From the NCBI GenBank assembly GCA_946887345.1, contig CAMPKR010000006.1, positions 1 through 21,692 on the forward strand: a DNA stretch of 21,692 nt. The letters are read 5' to 3'. The notes below the pieces were generated by a model, which was not told where the DNA came from, searched no databases, and was given only the letters and a program-made list of their open reading frames with translations. This document shows positions 6,001 through 13,768 of the stretch, one piece after another (position 1 is the first letter of the stretch; each line of letters opens with the position of its first letter). Source of the stretch: an uncultured Bacteroidota bacterium (GTDB lineage: Bacteria > Bacteroidota > Bacteroidia > Chitinophagales > Chitinophagaceae). Made by a program: the position numbers and the translations under genes.

Positions 6001-8905
6001 GAGTACATCGGGCTGTATGCTCACCACAACAGATACGGTGACAGTGCTTGGGCCTACAGCCAATCTTATAACCAATGGCTTCCAGGGATGTGCTCCGCTG
6101 ACCGTTCAATTTAACGCCAATGCACAGGGCGCAACTTCCATTACCTGGGATTTTAATGACGGCAATACACAAATAACAACAGGTTCTACCGTAACGCATA
6201 CTTACCTGAACCCAGGAACTTATGTGCCGCTGATCATACTTTCAAACGGATCGTGCAACGTTACCGTTCCAAGTACCGATACTGTGATAGCAGGGAACCT
6301 GAACGCGAGCTTCAGCTACACACCTTCTACTCTTTGCGTGGGAGGGCTGGTGCAGTTCAGCGATACCACTACCGGTAACACCAACGGCCTGACACATAAC
6401 TGGCTCTTTGGTGATGGCGGCACGAGTACCCTGCATAGCCCATCTCATACATATGCTGCTCCGGGCAGCTACCAGGTTCGCCTGATAATGGGTAACAGTA
6501 CCAACTGCTACGATACCGTGATACAGACAGTGGTCATTAATGCCCTGCCCAATGTAAATGCCGGACCGGACCAGGCTATATGTGCAGGACAAAATACGAG
6601 TGTGCAGCTGAACGCTACGGGTGCGCAGTCTTACACGTGGACTCCTGTGACAGGCCTTAGCTGCACCAACTGCGCTAATCCTGTGGCATCTCCGACTGTG
6701 AATACAGCATATATAGTTACCGGTACATCGTCGTTAGGCTGTACAAAGAAAGATACGGTACTGGTAAATGTCAATACTCCGCCTAACGTAGTGGCCAGCA
6801 GCAACACGGCTATATGCCAGGGATCGAGCACGCAGCTGAATGCAACCGGCGCGGCAACCTACGTATGGGCGCCGGCAACGGGCCTGTCGTGCACCAACTG
6901 CCAGAGCCCGACAGCTTCGCCAACTACAACTACAACATACTCAGTGATAGGTACCAACCAGGCAGGATGTAAAGACACGGCCTATGTAACGGTAACAGTG
7001 AATACGGCACCAGCCGTAATCGCAACCCCCGCCCAAACACTTACCTGCCAGGGGACACCCGTTCAACTGCAGGCCAGTGGCGCGCAATCGTATAGCTGGA
7101 CACCAAGCTCCGGCTTGTCGTGCAACTTCTGCGCAAACCCGGTTGCAACACCTACGGCAACGACTACATACGTGGTAACAGGCGTAGCACTGAACGGCTG
7201 CACTGATACAGCACATGCAACTATAACACTGAGCATACCACCTGTGAGCGCAGGACCGGATGTTGCGGTGTGTGATGGCTTTAGCGCACAGCTACAGGCC
7301 AGCGGCGCGGTTAGCTATGTATGGTCGCCTTCTACGGGCCTGTCTTGTACAGGCTGCCCGAACCCGACAGTGAACATCAGCAACAGCACTACCTATACAG
7401 TAACCGGTACGGATACGCTTGGCTGTACTAATACCGACCAGGTATTGGTGAACGTTGGTTCTATACCTGTGGTGAGCGGCGGCGCTGACCAAACGATATG
7501 CGAAGGAGATGCTGCACAACTGCAGGCAACGGGTGCCGATACCTATGTGTGGTCTCCATCTACGGGATTGTCTTGCACCAATTGCGCGAACCCGACAGCT
7601 ACACCTATAAATACAATTACCTATACCGTGGCTGGTACGAACACCGCGGGTTGCGTGGACTCTACCACTGTAATGATAACAGTGAATCCTGCGCCGGTTG
7701 TAAATGCAGGCAATGATCATACTCTATGCGAGGGCGTACCGGCACAACTGCAAGGCAGCGGTGCCGTAAGCTACTCCTGGTCGCCGGGAACAGGGCTCAG
7801 CTGTACCAACTGTGATAACCCTGTAGCGACACCAACAAATACTACTACGTATACAATGACCGGTACCGGCAGCAATGGCTGCACTGCGACAGATGACGTG
7901 GTGGTGAACATAGTGCCGGCTCCGCCTGTAGACGCAGGCGAGGATGTTACTATTTGCAGCGGCAATTCGCTACAACTGAATGCAACGGGCGCCGATACTT
8001 ATATATGGTCGCCGGCCACAGATCTTACCTGTACTAACTGTGCAGACCCCGTAGCCACGCCAACACAAACTATAACCTACACCGTAACAGGTACTGACCC
8101 TAACGGCTGCTCTAAAGCAGATTCCATACTGATAACCGTGCTACAAAGAGCGCCGGTGGTAATAGGCGATGATGATAGTATATGTATAGGAGAATCGACA
8201 CAACTGAATGCCGAGGGTGGGGATGTCTACACATGGCTACCAGCAGAAAGCCTGAACGATAATCATTTATCTACCCCTGTAGCAACGCCAACGGTTACTA
8301 CCACCTACATGGTGATCATAGAGCAGCAAGGCTGCTTTGCCGACACCGGTTATCTCACCGTAGTGGTGAGCAATCCACCAAGCGTCACCCTTGGCCCGGA
8401 CAAAGAAATAGTTGCGGGAGGCTCTATACAGCTGAACGCCGAGGGTACTGACATTTACGGCTATGCCTGGGATAATGTGGAAAGTCTCTCTTGTTCTGAT
8501 TGTAAAGATCCTATAGCATCGCCATCGATACCTACTACTTATATAGTGACGGTAAGCAATGAATTTGGCTGCAAAACAAGAGACGATATATCTATCAGCA
8601 TCCGCTGCGATAACAGCCAGGCGTTTATACCAAATACCTTTACGCCCAATAATGACGGCCACAATGATAAGTTCTTCATGAGCGGTAAGGGAATCCGGAT
8701 TATTACCAAGTTCAGCGTGTGGAACCGGTGGGGCGAAATGGTGTTCAGCACACAGAACATAAATGTTAATGACCCGAAAGCGGGCTGGGATGGAACTGTT
8801 AACGGTAAACCACTTGATCCAGATGTATTTGTATATATGATAGAAGCGATATGTGATTTGGGAGATGTTCTAAAATATAAGGGCGATATTTATTTGATAC
8901 GTTAA
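3005..8905 (+). CDS. Giant PKD-repeat surface protein, T9SS type-B substrate
   Basis: A 1966-residue secreted protein, probably an adhesin, exopolymer-binding or gliding-related surface protein. Order of parts: signal peptide (1-23, ending ALAQ); 14 PKD-like beta-sandwich modules of about 80 residues (24-1182), most with a W-x-F-G-D/N-G turn and a GC near the end; 9 shorter Ig-like modules of about 76 residues (1183-1868), most with IC-x-G and LSCTNC; and a C-terminal domain (about 1872-1966) beginning IPNTFTPNNDGHND and ending DIYLIR. That last domain is the gliding-motility-associated (CHU_C, type B) T9SS sorting signal. No enzymatic domain is seen. The start ATG is followed at once by a good signal peptide. 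The 229-bp upstream region has no clear promoter but has a small imperfect hairpin (2884-2906). A PorP/SprF-like gene follows after 36 bp, probably in the same transcript. The binding target is unknown. Confidence 0.95.
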   Translation: MKQLLLKLSLITLALLPIAALAQPVASFTSNYTSGCSPLVVQFTNTSTGATSYSWNLGNTVTSTQQNPSTTYVTAGTYTVTLTASNGSQTSTITHTITVNPSPVVNFVANDSSWACPTKTVNFTNLSIPGGSGPNTYYWDFGNGSTSTLQNPTAYYATSGNFNVSLIVTNSFGCPKTFVKSNYIHTHPVPTANFTSSSNNSCNVPATVSFTNTSSGAVSYQWNFGNGQTSTQQNPNYTYTSAGSYTVTLIATNSNGCKDTLVMTNFVNIGNVDAQFTSASTVCANSAITFNNTSTPGPGNSYWTFGDGNTSSQASPTHTYTATGTYTVKLVVTSTGCADSITHTVTVTPGPSASFSGTPTTGCVPLNVQFTNTSTGANSYYWNFGNTMTSTQQNPSTTYTVANQTYHVTLVAISNSGCTDTQFNSQYITTITPIVTVQATPQSGCAPFTTTFTATGINVTLLTYNWSFGDLTPNSTQASPTHTYTNPGSYTATLNYTASGGCSGSIQYLIQVGTAPNANFSVTPTTVCPNVPVYFTNLSTGPVGTSYLWLFGDGTNSTQQGNVVHPYTTAIGQMTVTLIATSNGCSDTFVMNNAVNVLPPYADFTYSVNCSNKYFVTFTDMSQGANTWLWNFGDGTPTSTASSPTHLYAAPGLYYVKLVVTNNSSGCLDSVTIPIRIFQDIANFNISDTMICENESIILSPIVNTYAMYNSYLWNFGDGTVPVTLFVPVNTQAHFYTTANNYYLSLIVTDIYNCKDTLFKTLHVGGPVVSFTASPTNGCAPLTVSFNDYSSTTGSTITGRYWNFGDGGTLTGNNANPSHIYTNPGTYDVEIVVTDWVGCSDSMTFSSITANKPDANFYSTDTITCPGQPVDFVNTSFGAGPMTYAWTFGDGGTSTQQNPSHIYNTNGNFTVRLIVTDANGCKDTLIRTNYVHSSSIGISFTMSNDFAVCPPLAVNFTNTSSGSVSSFSWDFGNGGTSNIVNPSALYTYPGVYIVTLTGQSTSGCMLTTTDTVTVLGPTANLITNGFQGCAPLTVQFNANAQGATSITWDFNDGNTQITTGSTVTHTYLNPGTYVPLIILSNGSCNVTVPSTDTVIAGNLNASFSYTPSTLCVGGLVQFSDTTTGNTNGLTHNWLFGDGGTSTLHSPSHTYAAPGSYQVRLIMGNSTNCYDTVIQTVVINALPNVNAGPDQAICAGQNTSVQLNATGAQSYTWTPVTGLSCTNCANPVASPTVNTAYIVTGTSSLGCTKKDTVLVNVNTPPNVVASSNTAICQGSSTQLNATGAATYVWAPATGLSCTNCQSPTASPTTTTTYSVIGTNQAGCKDTAYVTVTVNTAPAVIATPAQTLTCQGTPVQLQASGAQSYSWTPSSGLSCNFCANPVATPTATTTYVVTGVALNGCTDTAHATITLSIPPVSAGPDVAVCDGFSAQLQASGAVSYVWSPSTGLSCTGCPNPTVNISNSTTYTVTGTDTLGCTNTDQVLVNVGSIPVVSGGADQTICEGDAAQLQATGADTYVWSPSTGLSCTNCANPTATPINTITYTVAGTNTAGCVDSTTVMITVNPAPVVNAGNDHTLCEGVPAQLQGSGAVSYSWSPGTGLSCTNCDNPVATPTNTTTYTMTGTGSNGCTATDDVVVNIVPAPPVDAGEDVTICSGNSLQLNATGADTYIWSPATDLTCTNCADPVATPTQTITYTVTGTDPNGCSKADSILITVLQRAPVVIGDDDSICIGESTQLNAEGGDVYTWLPAESLNDNHLSTPVATPTVTTTYMVIIEQQGCFADTGYLTVVVSNPPSVTLGPDKEIVAGGSIQLNAEGTDIYGYAWDNVESLSCSDCKDPIASPSIPTTYIVTVSNEFGCKTRDDISISIRCDNSQAFIPNTFTPNNDGHNDKFFMSGKGIRIITKFSVWNRWGEMVFSTQNINVNDPKAGWDGTVNGKPLDPDVFVYMIEAICDLGDVLKYKGDIYLIR
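3074..6550 (+). repeat. Fourteen PKD-like modules (protein-level tandem repeat)
   Basis: Residues 24-1182 of the surface protein divide into 14 units of 78-88 residues, each opening with a short A/V-x-F strand. Most units have a GC-x-P-like turn, a W-x-F-G-[DN]-G core and an H-x-Y/T-Y-x-x-x-G-x-Y strand, and end in GC-x-D-[ST]. Unit 1 has a divergent W-N-L-G-N core, and unit 13 has D-F-N-D-G. The units differ enough at DNA level that recent unequal duplication is not obvious. Confidence 0.85.
6551..8608 (+). repeat. Nine cysteine-patterned Ig-like modules
   Basis: From residue 1183 a second repeat type begins, about 76 residues per unit. The pattern is A-G-x-D-x-x-[IV]-C-x-G, Q-L-x-A-x-G-A, Y-x-W-x-P-x-T-G-L-S-C-T-N-C, P-V-A-x-P-T, T-x-T-Y-x-V-x-G-T and GC. 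Each complete unit has four cysteines: one early, a C-x-x-C pair and one late. Unit 8 lacks the pair (it reads SLNDNHLSTP there) and unit 9 lacks the first cysteine (EIVAGG). The array directly precedes the sorting domain, so it probably forms the stalk nearest the cell surface. Confidence 0.85.
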
Positions 8906-8941
8906 AAAATTGCTTAACTTTAAAGACTGACTTAAGTGATT

Positions 8942-10003
8942 ATGGGAAAACACTACACAAAAACATTAGCCGCAGCCCTATGCCTTTTAAGTGCTGCAAC
9001 GGTTTCGAATGCGCAGGATATTCACTTCTCGCAATTTTACGAGAATGCTATCCTGAGAAACCCCGGTCTCACGGGCATCTTTAGCGGCGACTACAAGGGC
9101 GGTGTCAACTACCGTTCTCAATGGGGACAAATATCAGTGCCCTTCACCACCATGCTGGCTTCTGCTGAAATGCGTAAAGTGGTAAACGAAGAAACAGGCG
9201 ACTGTGTGAGCTTCGGCCTTACTGCAACTTACGACAAGGCAGGTAGTATCAATTTCAACAGCCTGCAGATATATCCTGCCATTGCGTATAACAAAGCGCT
9301 GGAAGATGCCCATGGTACCTTCCTGACTTTGGGTTTTGCGGGAGGGTATATACAGCGTACCACTGACCCTAGTAAGATGACTTTCTCCAGCCAGTATGTG
9401 GGCGGAGAGTGGAGTGGTTCGAACGCCAGCGGCGAAACGATTAACTTCAATTCTGTTCAGCACTTTGACCTGGGTGCAGGTGTCAGCCTGAATAGTAGCA
9501 TTGGCGATAAGAACAATGTAAACTACTATGTAGGTGCTTCTGCCTTCCACATCTTAAGGCCTAAAAATGCCTTCAATAAGACAGATGCCTTTACGCGCCT
9601 GAGCATGAAGTGGTCGGGTAACCTGGGCGTAAAAGCACAGTTCACTAACCAGTTCGGCCTTGTGGTGCATGCTAACTACACTAACCAGCAGCCATATGAG
9701 GAAATGATAGTAGGCGGCCTGCTTAGCTACAGGACTGTTGACCAGAATGCGAAACCATTTACATTCTATATCGGTTCTTTCTACAGGTTTGGCGATGCGA
9801 TCATCCCTACCGTGAAGATGGACTACAAAATGTACTCTGTTACGGTGTCTTATGATATGAACAACTCTAACCTGAAGACTGCCTCAAACGGTATGGGTGG
9901 ATTTGAAATATCGCTTTATGCACGCGGCTACTTCAAGAAGGAGAGTATCGTGGATATGATCAAGTGTCCTCGCTTCGAGTCATTGACCAATTACATGAAC
10001 TAA
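8942..10003 (+). CDS. PorP/SprF-family T9SS outer-membrane protein
   Basis: A 353-residue predicted outer-membrane beta-barrel of the PorP/SprF family. Members are encoded beside type-B T9SS substrates and are needed to export or anchor them. The sequence has a cleavable signal peptide ending NAQ at about residue 25, then the diagnostic start QDIHFSQFYENAILRNPGLT. This is followed by G-x-Y-R-x-Q-W-x-x-I-x-x-P-F-T-T and many alternating amphipathic strands. The barrel region near 240-300 (G-G-L-L-S-Y-R, F-Y-I-G-S-F-Y-R-F-G-D-A) is also typical. ATG at 8942 is chosen; an in-frame GTG at 8936 would add two residues. It begins 36 bp after the giant surface protein with no terminator between, and a strong hairpin follows at 10026, so the two genes form a compact export pair. 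Confidence 0.93.
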   Translation: MGKHYTKTLAAALCLLSAATVSNAQDIHFSQFYENAILRNPGLTGIFSGDYKGGVNYRSQWGQISVPFTTMLASAEMRKVVNEETGDCVSFGLTATYDKAGSINFNSLQIYPAIAYNKALEDAHGTFLTLGFAGGYIQRTTDPSKMTFSSQYVGGEWSGSNASGETINFNSVQHFDLGAGVSLNSSIGDKNNVNYYVGASAFHILRPKNAFNKTDAFTRLSMKWSGNLGVKAQFTNQFGLVVHANYTNQQPYEEMIVGGLLSYRTVDQNAKPFTFYIGSFYRFGDAIIPTVKMDYKMYSVTVSYDMNNSNLKTASNGMGGFEISLYARGYFKKESIVDMIKCPRFESLTNYMN

Positions 10004-10025
10004 GTTTTTCTCAAATAAATAGGAA

Positions 10026-10053
10026 AGACCAGCCGATCGGCTGGTCTCTTTTT
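10026..10053 (+). terminator. Palindromic terminator after the PorP/SprF-like gene
   Basis: A perfect inverted repeat (AGACCAGCCGA at 10026-10036 and its complement at 10037-10047) forms a stem of up to nine pairs with a GATC loop, followed by CTTTTT. It ends the surface-protein transcript. In the other direction it follows the stop of the thioredoxin-like gene by 12 bp, and its downstream sequence is T-rich but interrupted, so it may work both ways. Confidence 0.88.
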
Positions 10054-10064
10054 ATGTACATTAT

Positions 10065-10598
10065 TTAATCTACTTTTTTTACTTCTGCCAGTATCTCGTC
10101 CATCGTGGCGACATCGGGCCAGAGCTTTACGAACCTTTTGTTCTTGTCGTAGAGCACGATATCAGGAACCGAGCTTACACCGTAGTAGGTGGGGAAGAAA
10201 AACTTGAAATCCTGTCCTATGAATTTAACAGCCTCGTAGTTTTCCAAATGATAAGCCCGGTTAAAGACCTGGAGGGCTATCGGCGGCATAAATGTCATCA
10301 TGTATACATTTACATTCTTCAGCTGATCAAACTGGGGTAGCATCTCGTCCAGCATCTTTTTACAGTGATCGCAATCGGGGCTGAAATAAATGATGAGTGA
10401 GGGTTTTCCTTTCGGGATATTGAAAGTATTAAAAGTGTCCTTACCGTTCATATATACAGCCTCAAACGCGGGCAGATCCTTATACTTAGTATAGGGGGCG
10501 TTGGGGTCAGATTTATGCTTAGTGTCTTCCTTTGGTTTATTTTCCTGTGCGAAGACAGCAGGGCCGGCCAGCAACAACAGTAACAACAGTTTTCTCAT
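10065..10598 (-). CDS. Secreted thioredoxin-fold protein with CDHC motif
   Basis: A 177-residue exported thioredoxin-like protein (AhpC/TSA-redoxin or TlpA-like). Residues 1-18 form a signal peptide ending VFAQ; with no cysteine at the cleavage site it is soluble and periplasmic rather than a lipoprotein. A charged linker (19-40) leads to the thioredoxin fold: strand PSLIIYFS, active site C76-D-H-C79 at the start of a helix, and the cis-proline loop SSVP at 142-145. The CxxC is intact, so thiol oxidation or reduction of envelope proteins is plausible, but the direction and partner cannot be told. It lies 60 bp downstream of the DUF2723 gene on the same strand, so co-transcription is possible, although a promoter-like TACATTTG lies in that gap. 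Confidence 0.85.
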   Translation of the reverse strand: MRKLLLLLLLAGPAVFAQENKPKEDTKHKSDPNAPYTKYKDLPAFEAVYMNGKDTFNTFNIPKGKPSLIIYFSPDCDHCKKMLDEMLPQFDQLKNVNVYMMTFMPPIALQVFNRAYHLENYEAVKFIGQDFKFFFPTYYGVSSVPDIVLYDKNKRFVKLWPDVATMDEILAEVKKVD

Positions 10599-10603
10599 GT
10601 TTG

Positions 10604-10611
10604 CAAATGTA
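10604..10611 (-). promoter_or_regulatory. Possible -7 promoter element (TACATTTG) at the thioredoxin-like gene
   Basis: On the minus strand TACATTTG matches TAnnTTTG exactly, and its last base is only five bases from the ATG. A CTTG lies 16 bp upstream as a weak -33 candidate. If used, transcription would begin at or next to the start codon, giving a leaderless message. Chance occurrence is possible. Confidence 0.3.
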
Positions 10612-10658
10612 CGCTTTCATACATTTACAAGAAACAAGCCAAATTTCGATATGACTCT

Positions 10659-13600
10659 CTACTGACCTGCGCGCGCTTCGTTCATGATGGGCAGCATTTG
10701 GGTGTAGAGCATTTGCAGCTGGTTGTCCCATAGTTCAGCTTGCTTTGTGTCACCGGCTTCTTTGGCGGCGTTGGCGAGTACATTAAGCATAGTGAGATCT
10801 GACTGTATTTCACCGGCTTCGCCTACCTGCTTTTCATCGGGTAGTGTTTTTATCCAAGTGATATCGCCGGTTGCATTTTTTGCTACTATAGCTCCGAGTT
10901 TTACTGCTTTGTCTTTTGCACCTGCTTCATAATAGGCAGATGCTATATAGGCCATTGCGAGGTCGTAAGGGTAGGAATGTTCGGAGAAGACGGCGGTGAT
11001 CTTGTCCAGTAGTTTTATCGCATCCGCTTTCCTACCCTGGGCCGTGAGGGTGTTGGAGACCCGCAGGGCCATGAGCCTGTATGACATCATAAGGGCCTGG
11101 TGCTTGTCATCGAAATGGATATCGCTGCGTTCCGTTCCACCCCAGGTATATTTGTTCAGCACCAGATCTAGCGACTTGTCGACGTCTACCGGTCCTGTGT
11201 CATGTCCTGCTTTTTCAGGCTGGCCAATGTAGCTGAAGGGGAGCAGCCTGTAGTTGATGCCTTCAAGTCTCATATACCTGCCCATGCCGAGGGTGTTGCT
11301 ATTAGCAGGATAGGAGCCATTGAAGTATATAGGTCGCTTCCAGCCGTCCTTTGCAATGGCGGCAATGATGTGTAGTATGGCAAGATCGTTTTTGAAAAGG
11401 TGCTTCTTGTCTATGGTAAAGTGCATTTCGTTAATGATAGCTGCGCTGTCTTTAGCCCAACCGTTTCGTACTATTTCTTCTTTACTCATGCCTTTTACAG
11501 AAATATTCGGCGCAGGAATATAATTGCTTCTTCCTCCCCCCTGGTTTTGCAATTGGTTTAGCGGGTCCGTACTGTTGATGAAGCGGCAGATCTCCTCCAG
11601 GTCATAGTGTTTGCTTTGATCCAACTGTGGCGAGGGGTATAGAGGAACATAGTTGTGGTTGCCGCCTATATAATCTTCTTTTTTCCAGGCCATGGGAACA
11701 GTCGGGGCATCGTTCACTTTGTAGTTCAACTGATCGATGAACCAATCTGTGCCCAGTAGTTCTGTAATGATAACGCGCACATCCGGTCTTATGCCTTCTA
11801 CTTCCTGCAGATACCAGAGTGGATACGTATCGTTATCTGCAAAGCAGAAGAGTATGGCATCAGGCTCGCAGGAGATAAGAGTATTGTAGGCGCTTGCTCT
11901 TGCCTGGCTTCTTTGTGAGCGGTCGTGATCATCCCATTCTTCTGTTGCCATAAGTGCAGGAACGGCCAGGAGGCAAAGCAGGATAGCCAGTGAAATGCCT
12001 GCCGCTCCTTTTAATATTCTTTGTATAGCTGTGTGCACCATCATCACGCCGAGGCCTATCCATATAGCAAAGGCATAAGTACCTCCAGCAAAGGCATAGT
12101 CGCGCTCGCGGGGCTGTAGCGGCGTCATATTCAGGTAGATGGCAATGGCGATGCCCGTGAAGAAAAACAATATAGTAACTACGGCCGCGTCTTTCCTGTG
12201 CCTGTTGAAATGAAAGACCATACCGAGCACACCCAGCATGAAAGGAAGTAAGTAAAGTTCGTTGCGTGCAAGATTCTGCGAATAACCGCGGCTCATCTTG
12301 TCTATATCGCCCACCTTGTGTTGGTCCAGCGCTTTGATGCCTGTTATCCAGTTGCCGTGCTTGGCATCTCCGTGCCCATGATAGCTGTTTTGACGGCCAG
12401 CGTAGTTCCACATAAAGTAGCGCCACCACATCCAGCCCAGCTGGTAGTTGAAGAAATAAGAGAGATTGTCTCCCGCCGGGGGGCTTTCGCCCTCCTCCAG
12501 CTGAAGGTAGTTGCGATAGAATTTGGCATGCGAGGCCTCTGAATCCCAGATGCGGGGGAAGATGCGTTTGCTATCGTTGTCATATTTATAACGGATGTTG
12601 TCATCAATTTTATCGTAGTGGTCCTTGCCATCTTTGGTGGTTCTGCCATATACTTCCCCCTGGCTTTGTGTGCCCGACGGCTGACTAGTGAAGTCGGGAC
12701 CGGTAACGATGGGCTGCTGCAGGTACTGGCTGCGCTGCACATAACCGACGAGACTCATAACGTTGTCGGGGTTGGTCATGTCTACGGGTACATCGGCATT
12801 GGAACGGATAACAGGAACGAGATAAGACGAAAAACCAAGAATGATAAAGCAGCCCGAGAGCAGGGAAATATGCAAAACGTACTTAGCCTTTTTCCGCGCG
12901 TAAATTATGCCCGATATTAAACCGGCGATCAGCAGGATTATGAAAGTGATGGCCCCGCTGTTAAATGGCAGGCCAAGACTATTGACAAAAAACAAATCGA
13001 AACTGGAAGCAAAAATGGGCAGGTACTGTATAACCCCAAACTGCACCAGCGCAAGTATTGCTATGCCAATAAAGAATGCGGTGATGATGCCTTTTGCCGA
13101 AACGGCGTAGCGCCTGAAATAATAGACCATAGCTACCGCGGGGATGGCAAGCAGATTGAGGAGGTGTACACCAACAGATATGCCGATCAGGAAGGCAATA
13201 AATACCAGCCACCGGTCGGCATGGGGTTCGTCGGCCTGCTCTTCCCATTTTAGTGCAGCCCAGAAGACAAGCGCAGTAAAGAAAGATGATGTGGCATATA
13301 CTTCCGCCTCTACTGCGGAGAACCAGAAAGTATCGGAAAAAGTATAAGCCAGTGCACCTACAAGACCACTGCCTATGATGAGTAGTGTTTGCCTGCTGTC
13401 GGGTTCAGTATTTCCTGTTAAGAGCAGCTTCCGTGCCATGTGAGTGATAGTCCAGAAAAGGAATAAGATGGTAAGGGCACTTACCACTGCCGACTCAGCA
13501 TTGATGAACAAAGCAACCTGTTCCCTGCTGCCAGCCAGCATACCGAACATCCGTTGAAGCAGCATAAAGAATGGTGCACCGGGAGAGTGTCCTACCTCCA

Positions 13601-13733
13601 ACTTGTAAGCGCAGGCAAGGAATTCACCGCAATCCCAGAAGCTGGTAGTGCGTTCTAAAGTGAGCAGGTAAACGATGAGTGCAATGGCGGCAACGAGCCA
13701 GCCGGCGAGGTTATTAACTTGGCGGAATTTCAT
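10659..13733 (-). CDS. DUF2723 polytopic membrane protein, putative glycosyltransferase
   Basis: A 1024-residue inner-membrane protein of the DUF2723 family, common in Bacteroidota. The family includes human TMEM260, an O-mannosyltransferase acting on Ig-like IPT domains, so a GT-C-type glycosyltransferase role is plausible but unproven here. The N-terminal half has about a dozen hydrophobic helices. The first external loop bears W33-D-C-G-E37, followed by GHSPGAP (48-54), the expected place for a GT-C catalytic acid. QPRERDYAF lies at 540-548 and DNDTYPLWYLQ from 633. The last 150 residues are soluble, helical and TPR-like. ATG at 13733 is preferred to a TTG at 13754, because the family start (K-F-R-x-V-N-N then a membrane helix) follows immediately. 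It diverges from the sensor kinase gene across 117 bp and may be co-transcribed with the thioredoxin-like gene downstream. Confidence 0.9.
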   Translation of the reverse strand: MKFRQVNNLAGWLVAAIALIVYLLTLERTTSFWDCGEFLACAYKLEVGHSPGAPFFMLLQRMFGMLAGSREQVALFINAESAVVSALTILFLFWTITHMARKLLLTGNTEPDSRQTLLIIGSGLVGALAYTFSDTFWFSAVEAEVYATSSFFTALVFWAALKWEEQADEPHADRWLVFIAFLIGISVGVHLLNLLAIPAVAMVYYFRRYAVSAKGIITAFFIGIAILALVQFGVIQYLPIFASSFDLFFVNSLGLPFNSGAITFIILLIAGLISGIIYARKKAKYVLHISLLSGCFIILGFSSYLVPVIRSNADVPVDMTNPDNVMSLVGYVQRSQYLQQPIVTGPDFTSQPSGTQSQGEVYGRTTKDGKDHYDKIDDNIRYKYDNDSKRIFPRIWDSEASHAKFYRNYLQLEEGESPPAGDNLSYFFNYQLGWMWWRYFMWNYAGRQNSYHGHGDAKHGNWITGIKALDQHKVGDIDKMSRGYSQNLARNELYLLPFMLGVLGMVFHFNRHRKDAAVVTILFFFTGIAIAIYLNMTPLQPRERDYAFAGGTYAFAIWIGLGVMMVHTAIQRILKGAAGISLAILLCLLAVPALMATEEWDDHDRSQRSQARASAYNTLISCEPDAILFCFADNDTYPLWYLQEVEGIRPDVRVIITELLGTDWFIDQLNYKVNDAPTVPMAWKKEDYIGGNHNYVPLYPSPQLDQSKHYDLEEICRFINSTDPLNQLQNQGGGRSNYIPAPNISVKGMSKEEIVRNGWAKDSAAIINEMHFTIDKKHLFKNDLAILHIIAAIAKDGWKRPIYFNGSYPANSNTLGMGRYMRLEGINYRLLPFSYIGQPEKAGHDTGPVDVDKSLDLVLNKYTWGGTERSDIHFDDKHQALMMSYRLMALRVSNTLTAQGRKADAIKLLDKITAVFSEHSYPYDLAMAYIASAYYEAGAKDKAVKLGAIVAKNATGDITWIKTLPDEKQVGEAGEIQSDLTMLNVLANAAKEAGDTKQAELWDNQLQMLYTQMLPIMNEARAGQ

Positions 13734-13768
13734 AAAACCGAAATTACCGGGCAAGGAAAATGAGCCAG

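Noticed and set aside
7292..7720. A 142-codon minus-strand frame inside the surface-protein gene
   Set aside because: It arises from repetitive, Thr/Ala-rich coding sequence of the opposite strand and repeats in step with the modules.
8936..8941. GTG start for the PorP/SprF-like protein
   Set aside because: The ATG six bases downstream gives a normal signal peptide and is the more likely start; the two cannot be separated with certainty from sequence alone.
12344..12742. Minus-strand 132-codon frame and plus-strand frames inside the DUF2723 gene
   Set aside because: They overlap conserved DUF2723 coding sequence in other frames and show low-complexity Ser/Thr/Arg composition typical of shadows.
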